A stretch of DNA of 28,894 nucleotides from Thermomucor indicae-seudaticae (Eukaryota; Mucoromycota; Mucoromycetes; Mucorales; Lichtheimiaceae), in assembly GCA_000787465.1 (NCBI GenBank), contig JSYX01000361.1:1-28894 (forward strand). The letters run 5' to 3'. Shown piece after piece: positions 1-9,409 of the stretch (its first letter is position 1; each line of letters starts with the position of its first letter). The translations under genes were made by a program, and so were the position numbers. The notes under the pieces are model-generated. The model saw only the letters and a list, made by a program, of their open reading frames with translations, had not been told where the DNA came from and searched no databases.

Positions 1-690
1 TAAGTCCAATCATCGTTAGATACCTTTTCCTTTGCTCTCCATTGTAATACGTCGTTGTGACGCTTACCATACGTATCCCTGCCCATGCGCAGGGAACCGC
101 AGCTCACCCAATCCAGGGTGGCAGATGGTGTGAAGCCGCTCCTAGCCAAAAGGGTAGGTATATGCAGCGGCCAAAGGGTGTTTTGACGTAAGTAGAGCCC
201 AACATACGACTGCCTGCGAGTTTTTAGAAGAGACAACTAGATGGCGTCATCCATTCACCGCGGGTCCAAACAAACTCACTTGTCAAAAAAAAACCGCAGA
301 CACCAAGCGCCAAAAAAAAGGATACGAAGCAGAAGGGGAAACACTTGTTGATCTCCAAGGAATATCGTGAGATAGTAGACAGGAAAAAAAGAGAGAGAAG
401 ATACGAGTGGCACACTGACACGAGATAAAAGACATGAGTTTTCTATAAAGGACCGCTTATGTGGGAAGACGCTTACCAAGATGATGACTTTTGCGGCTAT
501 ATCCAAAGAACAAATATTGAGGGATAAGGTGAGTTTATATACGCTACAGGGTATACAGGGAGTTTATCAACTGCTTCTTTGATTGTTACTTTATCAAGGA
601 AGCCGATTTATGTTTAGTAGTTATGGGTTTTGGGGAGGTTTGAGAAGATTTCATTGTTCATTCAAATCTATGCACGCACATAGTGTAACA
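1..690. other. No supportable gene
   Basis: I see no gene here. Open frames on both strands are short, lack a convincing start, and match no family I know. A possible splice donor (AAG followed by GTGAGT) near 529 ends a short open stretch starting ATGATGACT at 481, so a small exon cannot be excluded, but nothing downstream joins to it. No tRNA-like arm pattern was found. Confidence 0.5.
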
Positions 691-871
691 TACAGGACCC
701 GCGCGATATATCGATAGGGTTCGTGAAGAAAAAATGCGATCGTTATGTCAAGAATATCGTTATATCAAATGGACATACGCCTGGAAAAAGCAAAATCTGT
801 GATTGAAGAGGTTGATCGGTATATCGAGAATATCGAATTATCAAATATCGATATATCGCGCGGGTCCTGTA
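691..871. mobile_element. TA-flanked MITE, family 1, complete copy
   Basis: A 177-bp element (693-869) is bounded by perfect terminal inverted repeats, CAGGACCCGCGCGATATATC and its complement, extending 24 bp inward. Each end is flanked by TA (691-692 and 870-871), the target-site signature of the Tc1/mariner superfamily. The inside is AT-rich, with repeated ATATCGA-type words, and encodes nothing plausible, so this is a non-autonomous miniature element. A diverged relative in the same orientation starts at 28744. Perfect inverted repeats suggest this copy is younger than the one at the right edge. The TA could be part of the repeat rather than a target duplication; an empty site would settle this. 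Confidence 0.8.
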
Positions 872-1125
872 ATACTGGGTACGAACGTCCTTCAACCAAA
901 AAATCCAATTGCGAAATGGAATCAATGCAAAAGGGTCTTTGCCAGCGGCGTCAAGTGCAAATGACAAGGCACTCCCATTACGCGTAATCTATTACGCAGC
1001 CAGTCGAACGCACACATGCATATCATAAGCCTTCTGTTGCGTATTTTTTATATCACGGTGCAAATGTATTTCGATTTCACCGTAAATCTTTGTTAAAGCA
1101 TAGCGCAAACTTCCCTTGAACCAAA

Positions 1126-1262
1126 TACAGTGGCACCCCGCCTAATGCAACTCCGTTGCAAGGCCGTCAGCTCCATGTCGCCTCTTCGCTGTATTGCAAT
1201 CCTCGCCTACTGCAACAAAATTCCAGGAATCGAGCCGTTGCACTAGGCGGGGTGCCACTGTA
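1126..1262. mobile_element. TA-flanked MITE, family 2 (pogo/Tigger-like ends)
   Basis: A 133-bp element (1128-1260) has 24-bp terminal inverted repeats beginning CAGTGGCACCCCGCCTA at both ends, differing at one base (A versus G after CCTA). TA flanks both sides (1126-1127, 1261-1262). An internal copy of the subterminal word, GCCTACTGCAAC at 1205-1216, resembles a repeated transposase-binding site. CAGTGG ends with TA flanks are usual for pogo/Tigger-like members of Tc1/mariner; that link is family knowledge, not shown by any transposase here. The element lies just before a degraded coding stretch. Confidence 0.8.
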
Positions 1263-2450
1263 CCAGCGCGGGAATGGACAGATCCGCAGCAATTGATACA
1301 TGCCTTATCTGATTCGAGAGTCGAGAGTACAAATCCGAAGGAGTGCTTGAACCTCGTAACGGAAGCGTTTGAACAAATCGCAGAAGAGAGCTCGACTTCA
1401 AAAACAGTGGCGACTTCGGCATGAAATTGCGCTCTGTACATAAGGGCGGAAGATTGACGAAACATCTCTTGTCAAACCGGAGAGTGCGAAAACAACAAAG
1501 GTCAACGTCCACAGTCCTTGTGGATGCATTTACCGAGAAATTCAAGAACGCTTATTACGGCAAGGCAGCAAAGATTCATGAATTCAACTATATGAGGCAC
1601 CGCAAAAAGATAATTGTGCAGGGCAAAGGCGTAGCTGCGGAAGTCACCCAAAAATGCATGACAACAAGGCTGCATGTATACTTGATCGACACGAATGGGA
1701 TGCGCCACGATAAACGTAAACACTTGCAGGAAGCTCTCGAGAAGGATTTAGGAGGTGGCACAAACGGTATATATCCATTTCGCGAAAGAAGATCTAAGTT
1801 AGAGAACGAACCTTCCGTCACTCGCAGAGAATACAAGTGAAATTGATGAAGTCGAAAGTGAACAGGAATCGGAGGACTCCTTCTGGTGGCACCAAGAGGC
1901 AGTACTGTGGCGTGATACGACGTTCATTAACAGGTAGTTACTCACCATTTAGGCCGAGTCAAATAGCACGGGACAGAGTGCGATAAGAAGGCCATTTGAT
2001 AACCAATTCACCCCACATAAGCCAAAGTATACGAACGTGGAAGCGCAATTACTTCGTTCTCGTTGTATTATTGGCATTGGCGGCGTACCGACATCGTTGC
2101 TACCGAGAGATGTGCTTATAGCCCCGGAATAACAGCAAGAAGAGCAGTTCTTTTGCGCGTCACTTAGAGCATTCACGCGATGTCAGTATTTTCTTGGTGA
2201 GGTGTTCTTATATGAGAAATAGACTTCCCGACTAAGCTTTGGAAGAAATTCGAAGACAGCAAGGAGTGGAATGCATTTGAACGAGACTTCTGTCGATCAA
2301 TATATGTCACGTTGACAGATTTTTGGGTCTGTCATCAACAAATAATTGGAAGTAATAGCGAGAGGACGCGTTGGCGTGAAAGAGTGATTCCGGTTTCCAA
2401 GTACTTTGGATCGAGCAACAAGGAACGGACCCATTGTTAAACGACTTTAT
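1263..2450 (+). pseudogene. Degraded coding remnant, family not recognised
   Basis: Several stretches in different plus-strand frames read like real protein, separated by stops and frame changes. They are: about 1270-1420 (contains LNLVTEAFEQIAEESS), 1421-1837 (139 codons, basic, contains LHVYLIDTNGMRHDKRKH), 1838-1935 (acidic, then FWWHQEAVLWRD), 1990-2130 (contains RCIIGIGGVPTSLLPRD) and 2234-2440 (contains DFWVCHQQIIG and RWRERVIPVSKYFG). Splicing would have to remove every break and I could not find a consistent set of introns, so I read this as a decayed gene. The family-2 MITE lies only a few bases upstream. I cannot name the family; a lineage-specific repetitive protein family is one possibility. 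It could also be a live gene with introns I have missed. Confidence 0.45.
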
Positions 2451-3240
2451 TCTTGCGGAAGCGATCTATAAGCATTCGCTGTTGGAAATAAGCAGCAATG
2501 GAGGAGGCAATTTCATGAGCTTGAGAAACTTTGAGGTCAGAGCCTCCGGGACAAGGAAATTCATCCGCCTGCAACTTTTTGCCTTCTTTATCGTGGGTAC
2601 TCATGTGCAGCGTCGTGTCCAAATGCTGGTTATAACTTGCTTTTCTTCTCGTACCACCGCTATACGTACGATGACGGTTAGGTGACGATGAAGTCGAGAA
2701 CATTTACTCTCGGTGTTTCGTGCTATCACTCGTACTCTCCATGTTCAATGGGCATAAGAACAGCAGACGCGCAACGGACATTAAGCCGTACTGGTAACCA
2801 TCTCGGATAGACACGTCATGCCTTACCCTCTTTCTTGTCAACCTTTTCTTTGGATAACGGTACGAATTGTAGAGCAAGACCTTTCGCGAACGATTGACCA
2901 TTACAAGTTTTATACCGGATGAGATGAACAGGGACAAGTGGATGAGACGGGTACATCATCTTTATTGACGCAGTTTTGATCAGGATATGCCGCGTGAAGA
3001 TACATTCGAATAGGGATGCGATGAATAGAGATAAATTAGACGATGTGGACATATTGGATAAAGATAAGCTGGACGATGGACATACTGGATTTCGATATGT
3101 GGACGCGGAAATGTTGAACGGGTACACATTGGACCGGACACCCACCCACCCACCCGCCGCCGTTGGACGATGTTAACAGCAGCACCCTAGAAATTAAGCA
3201 AACGCTTTATATGCGGGCTACTGAACAATTCAATTGAAAA
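2451..3240. other. Coding-like fragments without a resolved gene
   Basis: Open frames exist on both strands: plus 2434-2685 (LLNDFILAEAIYKHSLLE), possibly the tail of the upstream remnant, and minus 2437-2703. None has a clear start, splice pattern or known motif. At about 3030-3090 a roughly 30-bp imperfect tandem duplication encodes DKLDDVDILDKDKLDDGH in one plus frame. The stretch ends in the C-run motif listed separately. Confidence 0.3.
3141..3155 (-). other. G-quadruplex motif (four GGG runs, 1-nt loops)
   Basis: The plus strand reads CCCACCCACCCACCC, so the minus strand carries four GGG runs separated by single T bases. One-base loops are the arrangement known to give the most stable intramolecular G-quadruplexes. 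GC-rich sequence (GCCGCCG) follows directly. It lies at the end of a degraded coding region, not at a recognised promoter, so any role is unknown. Confidence 0.7.
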
Positions 3241-5250
3241 AGGTATAAGCAAAGGATGAGAAAGGCTTATAAATATGTAAAAAACGAGTGCTACCTAGCA
3301 GATCTACTTTTAAAGTTCTAATGACAAATAAACATAAATGTACCGTAATTTTTTTGTGGTTGATCCTGTGACTTATGCATTTAGGAAGGAACTGTTGTCA
3401 AAGCAGATCCGTTCTATTTTTTTCACAGAGGAGGCTCATAGGGAATAAGATTCTGTTTATGGTTTTTTTGGTAGTACTTGCCGCACTGGGCTCTGGGAAC
3501 CCTTCTGTTCTGTCGTCGGTGTGGGATTTCGTCTTTCGTTTTTTTTGTCAAACGTACGACCGTCTTACAATGTCTCTTGCTAAGTTTACGCGGCACTCCA
3601 GTTCGCAGCAAGCTCTCTCCTTTGTAGTTCAATGGGTCTTTCTCATATCATTTTAATTGTATTGCTCACGATGGGCTAATTAATATCGAGTACATTGCTA
3701 ACCTCAGATCGCTTGGCGCCGTATCTAAAGAGATCAATAGTTTGGCTGCGATCAAACGGAATAAGTTCTTTTCGAGTGGTACGTTCAGCTAGGGTAGACT
3801 TTCGTATTTAATATATCTTTTCGTCGTGTGCTAGGCATAAGTTGAGGAAAAGGGCGGGAACAAAAAGTTTCGAAAATCAGGGACACTTTTTTCCCGACTG
3901 ATCATTTTCACATACGCATATAGACAATGGCGGAATGAGCCTTATTCAGGCTTTCGACTGGTCCGTTCAGGAAAAATGGTAGCGGACAACATTATAACAT
4001 CATTTGATGTCTCGATCAAGTATCGTATGCCTATGGGGCTTGTCAATGCTCTCGCAGACATACCGACATATACGGGAGAACGATAAGCAGTGTCTCATGT
4101 ATATGCTCTTGCTCTTGTTCGAGCCAAAATAGATCGTCAGAACCACAAATATAGCATGCATTGCTCCACCAGAGGACCTTGGTGTGAGGATAGTCTGCTG
4201 CTCGACATGAGTCACTTCTGCGAATTCTGCCTACCAAGGATTTAACTATGTTTGTAGTCATATACCTTCATTTTCCAGCAAGATTTGAGGGCATAGCATA
4301 TGAGTAGCTATGTATGCATTGCCTTGGATGCGCCTTTCGTATTACCTCCATTGGTCTTTTTTACGGCGCAAACTCCCTCTCGAGCATTGCAGTGCGTGCA
4401 TTTTCCTGAAGATACTTTAGTGATGTACAGTAGCCGCGGGATATACTAATACTTTCTATAATGCTGTATTCTCATAGTCATCACTTTCCGCGCTCACTAG
4501 TCTTTATGCAGGGAAATAGCGCTAATCTTCTTCAATAATCAGTGGCCATTTCAGGAGGAGACATCACTATATGAGGAGGTCTTCAGAACAGTCTATATTT
4601 ATTTAAAATACGATGTGATACAGTATTGAATACTGTTGCTTTGTTCCTCATAATTCATTTTCTTCGATATCTTTTGCAAAACGCAGCAGTTCGATCTTCA
4701 ATATCCAGCGTATCGGGTAAGTCACGAGCGATTGTATCTTTTATATAAAGGTGTCTTTATCTGACTAACCTCTTTGCAATCGGAGACGCCACAACGATAA
4801 TTTTTCAGGTCATTCCGATACTGTCACCTTCGTCGCTCAGAAGGCCACTCAGGAAGCAGAAACGCGATACTGAGGTATGCTTCTCGACCATCAGCCGCGA
4901 TATCCGAACCTCCTCTTCCAAAAAATTATGAGATCTATCAGTTACTTTATGTATCCGTGTCCCTAGATTTAGAAATGCGTCTCAAGCGTCTTTAAGTAGA
5001 GCTGCACATACATGAACACTCAGAACAACATTACATGAACGAAATGAAGAAGCATACCGTATTGCCACGTGTTGGACCTTAATGCTCCTCATTTTGAACG
5101 TTGCACAACGCCAGTATTTATAGATCTACTATTTCATGGGGACTAACCCTGATGGTGATACGGACTACACAAACACCTCTCAGACACGCTGAATGGCACC
5201 CAGCCTTTACCCCGACTAAAATATTGGCCGACCACCGTATAGTAATAATT
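3241..5250. other. Long stretch without a supported gene; possible decayed array unit at its right end
   Basis: No gene can be supported in these 2 kb. The best open frames, 3375-3656 plus and 3423-3632 minus, overlap each other and neither shows a domain. Near 4475-4500 the words CATAGTCATCACTTTCCGCG and GCTCACTAG resemble 5253-5281 (CATAGAGTGATCACTTTCCG, GCTCACCG), about one array unit upstream. The small-gene array may therefore once have extended further left, but the rest of that unit is not recognisable. Confidence 0.4.
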
Positions 5251-5521
5251 TCATAGAGTGATCACTTTCCGAGCTCACCGACCCTATCAGTATATCCCAT
5301 GGCTACTGCGATGAATACCTCCAAGGGTCAATTTGATGAGCCGTGCATAAAGAAGCTCGTTTCCCGATCAGTAAACTTCTGTCTGCCCAGTATACTCGGC
5401 AACATTGTCATGGTTTACTTTCCGAGTACGTTTGGCTATAATACTCCGTACCTCAAAGATTATTTGTGCTTTTTATTGTCCCAAACATGTGTTTCACTCG
5501 GTTTATTTAGCCTAAAAGAAC

Positions 5522-5529
5522 TATAAAAG
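5522..5529 (+). promoter_or_regulatory. TATA box of array copy A
   Basis: TATAAAAG lies 69 bp before the ATG of copy A. It is followed by AGAGTACGCC; GTACG recurs after the TATA box in copies B and C. The leader ends CAAGTCACA just before the ATG, also shared with B and C. Confidence 0.7.
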
Positions 5530-5597
5530 AGAGTACGCCTTGGATAGAGATTTTTACATCACCTCCTATTCTTTTTATCCAGCGCTCAAGTCACAAT

Positions 5598-5880
5598 ATG
5601 TTCAATGAAGGCTCATACTTTGAAGAAATTAGACCCATTATTTCGGCCTTCTTTGTACTCTCCGGACTCGCCGCGGTCAGCTTTCTCTTTCATATCGCTT
5701 TCCTGGCAGTCCGAATACTCGGGAGCATACATCAAGCCGAAAGAATGCCTTTTATCCTTGACCGATTGTGCCCTTCTGACAGTCCTGTTTTGCTTACGTA
5801 AGGCAACAACTGACGTCTAATCAGGACCCAATTCGCGCCTCCGTGCAGGAGCCAAGCTGCCAGCTACCATTCACTGTTAA
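5598..5880 (+). pseudogene. Array copy A: broken small membrane protein gene
   Basis: The first exon (5598-5742) encodes an acidic start (FEEIRP), one hydrophobic span (about residues 14-40) and a basic end, aligning closely with copy B (YFDEIRAQ versus YFEEIRPI). Where B and C have the splice donor GT, this copy has GA (5743-5744). Unspliced, the frame reads on to a stop at 5799-5801, giving 67 aa without the usual tail. The second-exon homologue (5803-5880) is still recognisable at DNA level, keeping the GCAGGAGCCAAG and CACTGTTAA words of copy B, but has a short deletion and an early in-frame stop. I read it as a recent pseudogene; a functional read-through product is the alternative, since promoter and first exon look intact. 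Confidence 0.65.
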
Positions 5881-6294
5881 TTGATTGAATAACAATGAAA
5901 CTTCATCGACGCTGTAGCTTATAATCCTGATTTGAAACGTGTCTGCTTTCAATAGTTCTGTTTATATTTTCACGGTCTTATCCTTTCACCGAGCGAATCT
6001 TTTGAATAATTTAAGAATGAAGAGAGTCGCAGAAAAATGTATGCAATGAACCTGGGCTGAAACCTTCCTGCTACGTACGCATTAGCCGTAAGAGTTATTT
6101 CCGCGTTCAAATATTCCCTCTTTTTCCGGCCAGTAAATTTCCATTTATACAGTAATATATATCCGATGGCATCAGTACGTTTTATTGTCCTTGTACTTTT
6201 TAATGGATATAATACTCCATGTGCTCGAAGATTATTAATGTTTCTTATTGTTCCTAATGGGCCGTTTAATTTTGTTCGTTTACACTAAAAAAGC

Positions 6295-6302
6295 TATAAA
6301 AG
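6295..6302 (+). promoter_or_regulatory. TATA box of array copy B
   Basis: TATAAAAG lies 70 bp before the ATG of copy B, inside GCTATAAAAGTCGTACGTC. The leader ends CAAGTCACAGAATG, shared with copy C. Confidence 0.75.
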
Positions 6303-6371
6303 TCGTACGTCTTTTATGGAGGTTTTTTTGCACCTTCTCCTACCGTTGTTATCCACCGATCAAGTCACAGA

Positions 6372-6658
6372 ATGGGTTCCGATGACTGGTACTTTGATGA
6401 AATTAGAGCCCAACTTTTGGCCTTCTTGGTGCTCTTCGAAATTGCCATGTTCTGCGTCTTGGTTCACAACACCCTCCTGATATCCCGATTATTCAGGCGC
6501 CTACATGAAGACGAAAGTAGGTCGTTATATCCTTGACAGTTATGCGTCTTCTGACAGTCTTTCTTTTGCTTATGTAAGACGAGTATGACATTGAGCATCA
6601 GGATCAGGTTTATGCCCTAACCGCAGGAGCCAAGCCGCGAGGCGTCATCCACTGTTAA
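6372..6658 (+). CDS. Array copy B: 74-aa single-pass membrane protein, unknown family
   Basis: Two exons, 6372-6516 and 6579-6658, joined by a 62-nt phase-1 GT-AG intron that ends CTTATGTAAG. The product is 74 aa. It has a short acidic N-terminus (SDDWYFDE), one hydrophobic span at about residues 13-38, basic residues right after it (SRLFRRLH), and a soluble tail from exon 2 containing DQVYALTAGAKP. There is no cleavable-signal pattern. By the positive-inside rule the tail should face the cytoplasm. The tail word QVYAL.. AKP aligns with RVYGQ.. KANP in copy C, confirming the exon join. I do not recognise the family. The promoter is the shared array promoter, so copies A-C are probably co-regulated. 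Confidence 0.75.
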
Positions 6659-7072
6659 TTGATTGTATATATATAGTAATAAAAAGTTATAGATGCCTTA
6701 GCTTATAATCCTGTTTGGTAACGTGCCCGCTTTCGATAATTCGTTCGTAATTTCATGGTCGTATACTTTCCTCGGACGAATCGCTCGAATGCTTTAAGAA
6801 TAAAGATGTTTGCAGAAAAATGTACGCAATTAACACAGGCTCAAACGTTCCTGCTACACATTAGCTGTAAAAGCTATTTCTATGTTCGCCCATACCCTCG
6901 TTATCCGGGCAGTAAAGCTCTGCTTGCAAAGTAGCATACCTGATGGTATTGGCGCGTTTGATTGTCCTCGGCCTTTTTTAATGGATATAATGTTTCATGT
7001 ACTCGAAGATCGTTTATGTTTGTTATTGTCTCGAACAGGCCTTTAATTCTAGTTGTTTTACACTAAAAAAGC

Positions 7073-7080
7073 TATAAAAG
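7073..7080 (+). promoter_or_regulatory. TATA box of array copy C
   Basis: TATAAAAG lies 70 bp before the ATG of copy C, in GCTATAAAAGGGCGTACGCC. Spacing and flanks match copy B almost exactly. Confidence 0.75.
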
Positions 7081-7149
7081 GGCGTACGCCTTGAAGGGAG
7101 GCTTTTCTGTCTTCTCCTACTGCTTTTAACCCATCGCTCAAGTCACAGA

Positions 7150-7414
7150 ATGCTTTCGGACCTCTGTTATTCGGACAGAACTTCTTTCGGAGTCATCATG
7201 GTTCTCTTCTTTTTCTTATGCAGCTTATTCCTCTTCCTATTGCTCTTCATCGTTTGTGGCAACTCCAGAAGACAGAGGATAAGAATTCAGGAAGACAGTA
7301 AGCCTTTTTTCCTTGACCTATTATGCCTGTTCTGACGTTTTTCTTATGTAAGGACAATATGAGAGGGCGGAGGAGGGCCGGGTTTATGGTCAACGCGACA
7401 AGGCCAATCCTTAA
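7150..7414 (+). CDS. Array copy C: 69-aa single-pass membrane protein, unknown family
   Basis: Exons 7150-7297 and 7353-7414 join across a 55-nt phase-1 intron (GTAAGC to TATGTAAG). The 69-aa product starts MLSDLCYSDRTS and has a very hydrophobic Phe/Leu-rich span (about residues 13-36: VIMVLFFFLCSLFLF). A strongly basic stretch (NSRRQRIRI) follows, then a charged tail (ERAEEGRVYGQRDKANP). Little sequence is shared with copy B outside the tail, but size, topology, intron position and phase, and promoter are the same. No known family is recognised. The basic-after-membrane pattern predicts a cytoplasmic C-terminus. Confidence 0.72.
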
Positions 7415-7837
7415 ACTTTCATTTGCTAGTAACTAATATTCTGCATAAAAATAACACAGATCCATCATTTCTCTATCTTATAATCCTGATTTGGAACGCG
7501 TCAGCTTCTAAAGGTCCCTCTCACATTTCATGGTGCCATAGCCTTTCTTCCAGCGAACCGTTTGAATACTTCAAGAATAAAGTTGATTGCAGAAAATTTT
7601 GACCCGAGCTGGAACGTTGCTGGTACGCGTTAGCCATAATGGCCATCTCTACGTTTAGCCATACCCTTATTTTCCGAGCAGTAAATTTCTGTTTGTACGG
7701 TAAAATATTCGATGGTATTATCGCGTTTTATTGTGCTTGTCCTTTTTAATGGAATCAGACTCAATGTCCGTGGAGACCTTTCATGTTTGTTATCTTTGTT
7801 CATCGGCCTTCAATTAGGTCAAATTAACATAAAGGCC

Positions 7838-7845
7838 TACAAAAG
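7838..7845 (+). promoter_or_regulatory. Altered TATA position of array copy D (TACAAAAG)
   Basis: The position homologous to the TATA boxes of copies A-C reads TACAAAAG. The leader to the ATG is only 53 bp against 69-70 in the others, and it lacks the CAAGTCACA word. Reduced or different expression is an inference. Confidence 0.5.
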
Positions 7846-7897
7846 GAAGAACGTCTTGGACAGAGCTTTTCTCATATCTTATTCTACTGCTTCATAA

Positions 7898-8144
7898 ATG
7901 TCTTCCGAAATTGACCTCGTTGTTTGTTTCGTGATCATATTCGCCCTCATTACGGCGTGCGCCTGTGTAGTCTTCGTACCAATAGCGCTTCGGGATATTC
8001 ACAGACGTAAATGCAAAGGTGATAGTGAGATTTTGTATCCTTGATTGATTATCACAGCTTTGACAATACGTTTTCTTTCTTATGTAAGGCCTTGAGGATG
8101 GGCTGAAGCATGAAACTATTAACAGCGAAAGCGCCAACAGCTGA
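7898..8144 (+). CDS. Array copy D: 60-aa single-pass membrane protein, unknown family
   Basis: Exons 7898-8024 and 8089-8144, with a 64-nt phase-1 intron (GTGAGA to TATGTAAG). The 60-aa product starts MSSEIDLVV and has a Cys/Ala/Val-rich hydrophobic span (CFVIIFALITACACVV, about residues 10-30). A basic patch (RDIHRRKCK) and a polar tail ending ETINSESANS follow. It is the most diverged copy: the acidic Tyr/Phe N-terminus of A and B and the VY tail word are absent. Intron phase, position after a basic patch, and acceptor word are kept. This supports common origin by duplication. Function is unknown. Confidence 0.68.
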
Positions 8145-8270
8145 GCCTTAAAGCTTAATATAGTGTGCATAATAATTGATTGAATGAATATATACGTACT
8201 TCAGCTTCAAATCCAGGTTTGAAATATTATGCTTTCGAAACTTTGTCCCACATTGCATGGGTAGTAAACC

Positions 8271-9350
8271 TCTTTGTTTCACTGCTGAAAACTCTACAAT
8301 AGGTTGAACGGCCTGATATTTTGGGGAATGAAGTGAATACAGAATCAGATGTTCATCGTATACATGCATACGCGTAAGCGCTTCAAAAGGCATCACATAC
8401 TCTCGTTCGGGTATATATAACAAATCCACTGTCTTAATAAATTGGTTTTATGAGTGTCACACCTCACGTAATAATCCATGGCGTCAATGGCTGTACTATA
8501 GTAGTAAAGGGCTCATGATCGTAGGAAAGCGGGAGTGATCTTCATGTACGGGTGAACAGCATGTGCAACGCTACTGATTACTCATTAGAAAGATCTTGTC
8601 GATGAAAGCTTGCGTATACGCAAAGATAGCCTTGAGTTGAATTAGATGCTTTTTCGATTCATATGGATGCTGATAGCTTTCGCACGATCACGATACGGTA
8701 GCCATTCATAGTGGGAACATGGAAAAAATGTGATACCCTTCTCTGTTCTCCTACACTGAATTACAGATTAAGCAAAGGTACTATGTAGCATGCCGCTTGA
8801 GTTAGCAGAAAGCTCTTAGCGTATTTAAATGGGAATGAGTATTCCGTTTTGTAGACAAAACTTCAGAGATGTTTATACCGTCTAAGTCGCGCGTAAGCCC
8901 AGCTTCTCTTTGGCGGTATTTTCCGTCTAAGCACCTCGATGATTTGGGGAAGAAATATACCATAGAAACTTTATGATTGGTATGGAGATAAAAAATGAAC
9001 GAACGGCGAGAAATAGCTGATGCGTGGTTTTTTTACGAAAACAAATAACGCTCTAGAAAAATCAGAAAAGTTCCTAATTGGGCCGAAGAAACAAAAGACC
9101 ATAGAAACAATATCGCGTTCCTGAAACTCAACATCTTTTATCAAGGGCGAACTCCTATAGAGAATGGAAGGTCATCATACATCTTGGTATAAATAAAAGG
9201 CCATCTATGTTTGGTTAGGTGTATGGTACATGTCGATTGTTTCACCACGCGCGCTGAGACAACGCGCCAGGTTATATGTTACGGCCGACTTTTAAATTAG
9301 ATGTAACCTAGATACAAATAAACTTGCAGCTCCGCATAACTGCCACTTTG
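8271..9350. other. No supportable gene
   Basis: After the array fades, I see no gene here. The open frame on the minus strand at 8148-8429 overlaps the array's own 3' repeat and has no motif. No repeat, tRNA or terminator-like structure was noticed. Confidence 0.45.
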
Positions 9351-9357
9351 CCACAAC

Positions 9358-9365
9358 TATAAAAA
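9358..9365 (+). promoter_or_regulatory. TATA box of the 9.4-kb small gene
   Basis: TATAAAAA lies about 50 bp before the first ATG of the downstream small gene, the spacing expected if transcription starts about 30 bp after the box. An earlier ATG at 9372 opens a 13-codon frame that stops at the overlapping TGA of the next ATG. Confidence 0.6.
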
Positions 9366-9409
9366 GCGGGAATGTGCCAACTGTTTTTCTGTACTCTACT
9401 TTGCTCAGT

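Larger units (their letters stand above)
5250..8270 (+). repeat. Tandem array of four diverged gene-bearing units (about 750-780 bp each)
   Basis: Four head-to-tail units each carry a promoter with a TATA box, a first exon with a hydrophobic segment, a short phase-1 intron ending TATGTAAG or close to it, a short second exon, and a shared 3' stretch (for example GCTTATAATCCTGATTTG and CTTTAAGAATAAAG-like words). Start codons lie at 5598, 6372, 7150 and 7898, giving spacings of 774, 778 and 748 bp. Non-coding parts align better between units than the proteins do. The unit tail after the fourth gene fades at about 8270. This is a clear case of local tandem gene duplication followed by rapid protein divergence. 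Confidence 0.85.

Noticed and set aside
3375..3656. 93-codon plus-strand frame with a hydrophobic stretch (LFMVFLVVLAALGSG)
   Set aside because: It is fully overlapped by an open minus-strand frame of similar quality, and has no clear start context, splice partner or family resemblance. Not enough to call a secreted or membrane protein.
5250..8270. CRISPR-like or satellite array
   Set aside because: Units are about 750-780 bp with genes, promoters and introns, not short repeats with spacers or simple satellite DNA.
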